From positions 29,319,092 through 29,383,091 of the forward strand of contig AP025056.1 in assembly GCA_036186865.1 (NCBI GenBank): a DNA stretch of 64,000 nt, in the 5' to 3' direction. The notes beneath the pieces are model-generated. The model had not been told where the DNA came from. It ran no database searches and saw nothing but the letters and a program-made list of their open reading frames with translations. Numbering within the stretch: position 1 is the stretch's first letter; each line of letters starts with the position of its first letter. Origin of the DNA: Eustoma russellianum (Eukaryota; Streptophyta; Magnoliopsida; Gentianales; Gentianaceae). Below, one piece after another: positions 61,826-64,000 of the stretch. Made by a program: the position numbers and the translations under genes.

Positions 61826-62183
61826 TGTTGAGAAAAAGAGTTTGAGTGATTTACCAACGCATGATTTAAATAGTACAAGTTTACGAAATGCATGATAAAT
61901 TTATTACTTGACACGTTTTTGTGATATACATGCCTTATATGCTTTATATATATTGTTGATGTACTAACAAGTCATGAAGCATTAAAGCTTACATCAAATG
62001 GCAAGCATTTGTTGTGTTTGAACTATTTTCAGGTGCCACCATTAATGAACTAAACTAGTTCATTAAGTGAAGTACTTAAGTTAATGAACTAACTAGTTCA
62101 TTAAATGGTGATATATTTGGAGAAGGCATGATGGCAACAAATTGAAGAATAGAAAATCTCCTTACTCTTCTATATCACATGCC

Positions 62184-62220
<37 letters not shown>

Positions 62221-62270
62221 GTATACATATATATATATGTATATATATATATATGTATATATATTCAGGA
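61826..62270 (+). repeat. Sirevirus LTR fragment (5' end), cut by LINE C
   Basis: TGTTGAGAAAAAGAGTTTGAGTG and the following 350 bases align with the start of the Sirevirus 1 3' LTR (33712 on), including the TAATGAACTA palindrome at 62042-62064. No purine tract precedes it, so it is a 5' LTR or a solo LTR. It is more diverged than the other copies. Confidence 0.8.
62183..62267. repeat. (TA)n microsatellite at LINE C 5' junction
   Basis: Mostly TA with interspersed GTATAC, in the place where Sirevirus 1 LTR reads ATACATATATAAAAATATA. Confidence 0.9.
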
Positions 62271-62448
62271 TACACAGAATGGCTCTGGCGAATCGGCGCT
62301 GCCGTCATTGAGTTTTGCGGCTTCTGTCGCCGCTGCTGCTGCCGGAATTCACTCGCCGCTCCGCCGGCATCTTCCTTCACAAATCATTCTTCATAAATTG
62401 ATTCCATTGTTTCCTCTGTTTTGATCGGCTCACGACTCGGCGATCCCC

Positions 62449-63677
62449 ATGGCTTCACCCGCGCCGACATTCGCAGATATTGTCGCCGGTTCTTCTTCGG
62501 CTCAAGCCATCAGCATTTCGCCCAAAAATGTTTCTCGATATAAAGTTATTCCTTTAATCTTGTTTTCAGATTCGGAAATTGATGATCTTGCTGCTCCTTT
62601 CAAATATTCCCTAGTGGGTACTTTTTGGTATGGGAGACCTCCGTTGAAGGTGATTAGAGATGTTTTTGAGAAAATCGGTTTTCATCACGATCTTCGCATT
62701 ACTCTAATTGATCAGTCGCATATACTGCTAAATTTTACCAATGAGGCGGATTATTTACAATGCTTTTATCGACGTTCATGGCTTATTTCTGGATGTCATA
62801 TGCGTATAACAAAATGGACTGTGGATTTTGATCCTTCAACAGATGTGCCGATCGTTCCGGTTTGGATAGCCTTGCCTGGACTTCCAATTCATCTTCATCG
62901 CAAAGAGGCATTGTTTGAGATAGTTAAGCCTATAGGCTGTCCAATCAAACTTGATGTTGCAACAAAAGATGGTCTGCGACCTTCGGTTGCTCGGGTATGT
63001 GTGGAAGTTGATGTTTCGAAGGATTTACCGCCAAAGATCTATCTTCAAGCGAAGGGCCGATTTATCTTACAAACCATAATTTATGAAGACTTGCCTGTAT
63101 TTTGTACCACCTGCAGACGTTTAGGTCATGCCATTGGGTCATGCCCACCGCCATCAGAGTCGGCCATACCACCTCCCCCACCGCCCCCACCGCGGCGACC
63201 ACCAGCTCAGCGCTGGACTCCAGTTAAGAAACGGCCCACTACACAGCCAAATCTCCCAGAGCCTACTCCGCCATCTTCGGACACACAAGTTCCTCCGGCC
63301 TCCATCACTCCAGCTGCAGCTCTCGATCCAGCTGCAGCTCCTCCCGCAGATCAACAAACCGAACCAGTGGAGCCTCAACATGATATTCAGGAATCTGCAG
63401 AATTAGGGCATTCGTCGGATAATGACTTACCAGAGGCAGCTCCTCACGAGATACCCATGGTTCCAGCAGAGGTTGCCTGCCGCATCCAGCAGTTACCTCC
63501 TTCGCCTGACACAGACACTTTAATCTCTCGACTACAAGATTCCACAGAAGACTTTATACAGGTGGTTCCGCGTAGGAAACGTCGAGCTAAGAAGGATCTC
63601 TTCCACTGCCTCCATCATCCATTCTTACGCGCAGTGCATCACATGCGATCCAGGGAAGTGACTCTAACCTTTTATAA
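62449..63677 (+). pseudogene. LINE C ORF1, nearly intact, late frameshift
   Basis: Starts MASPAPTFADIVAGSSSAQ and is open for 383 codons through the DUF4283-like domain, zinc knuckle CTTCRRLGHAIGSC (about 63110), proline run with RRPPAQRWTPVKKRP, and acidic linker, up to VPRRKRRAKKDL. There one base is lost (about 63600), which shifts the frame. In the correct frame it would end at TAA 63675-63677, where LINE B has CAA one codon before its TGA. It is the most intact ORF1 here. Confidence 0.9.
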
Positions 63678-63680
63678 TCA

Positions 63681-64000
63681 ATGTTATGATATGGAACATC
63701 AGAGGCTTTCGGGCCTCCAAGCCCCGTTTGCATCAATTAATTCATGAGCATCGTTTGAACATACTTATTATTATAGAACCTAAACATACATCAGACACTA
63801 TTTCTCGTTATGCTTTGGAGTTCGGTTTTTCTAATTCTTATGCGTTGACTTCTGAGCGTATTTTGTTTTTCTGGCGTAACTCTCACTTTGAGCTGGTCAC
63901 AGTGCAGGATGAAGAACAGGTTGTGCACTTTACTTTGACATATCGGCCTCTACAGTATATTTTTGTTTTGTCGGCAGTATATGGGAATCATACTCCATCT
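63681..64000 (+). pseudogene. LINE C ORF2, 5' part, start out of frame
   Basis: The ATG at 63681 corresponds to the ORF2 starts of LINE A and LINE B, but four bases are lost just after it, so the conserved IWNIRG runs in another frame. Endonuclease residues follow (IIIEPKHTS, RYALEFGFSN, VQDEEQVVHFTLTYRP) to the window end. Confidence 0.82.

Larger units (their letters stand above)
62271..64000 (+). mobile_element. LINE C: L1-type element, 3' part outside window
   Basis: Same family as LINE A and LINE B. The 5' leader (62271-62448) is GC-rich like that of LINE A, so it is near full length at the 5' end. ORF1 and the first 100 codons of ORF2 are in the window. Confidence 0.9.

Overview
The window is a block of nested plant transposable elements. 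I found no cellular gene, tRNA, rRNA or CRISPR array. The mix of elements points to a flowering plant with a large, repeat-rich genome: L1-type LINEs with a C-terminal RNase H, Tekay-like chromoviruses with 3.6-4.7 kb LTRs, and Sirevirus-type Ty1/copia elements. The clade cannot be fixed from this sequence. Nearly all element genes are broken, mostly by single stop codons and a few one-base deletions.

Left part (1-27321): a minus-strand Ty3/gypsy chromovirus (Gypsy A) whose left LTR is cut by the window start. LINE A (404-6372, 14-bp target duplication) sits in its left LTR. A very young long-LTR derivative with a 1.8 kb decayed interior (LARD-like, 15170-26296, 5-bp target duplication) sits in its right LTR. 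Each LTR therefore shows the empty site of the other's insertion. Gypsy A is itself inserted in the 5' LTR of Sirevirus 1 (plus strand, 27322-36745).

Middle (36746-37420): stumps of another gypsy element (Gypsy B, gag start, primer site and LTR edge) and a reversed Sirevirus LTR fragment. Right part (37421-59704): a decayed Ty1/copia element (Copia 2, plus strand) split by LINE B (about 38995-45097) and by Sirevirus 2 (minus strand, 45788-57145, target duplication ATGTT). Then come about 2.1 kb of unassigned sequence, a Sirevirus LTR fragment (61826-about 62270) and LINE C, which runs off the window.

How the parts work: in the LINEs, ORF1 (RNA-binding) and ORF2 (endonuclease, reverse transcriptase, RNase H) overlap in an ATGA. 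LINE B carries a second ATGA at the ORF2 stop that opens a 308-codon frame in the supposed 3' UTR. Part of this frame is conserved in LINE A, so it is a candidate third ORF and the most unusual signal here. The LTR elements carry gag, protease, integrase, reverse transcriptase and RNase H in the order expected of each superfamily. The LARD-like element lacks usable pol and must have moved using proteins of a relative.
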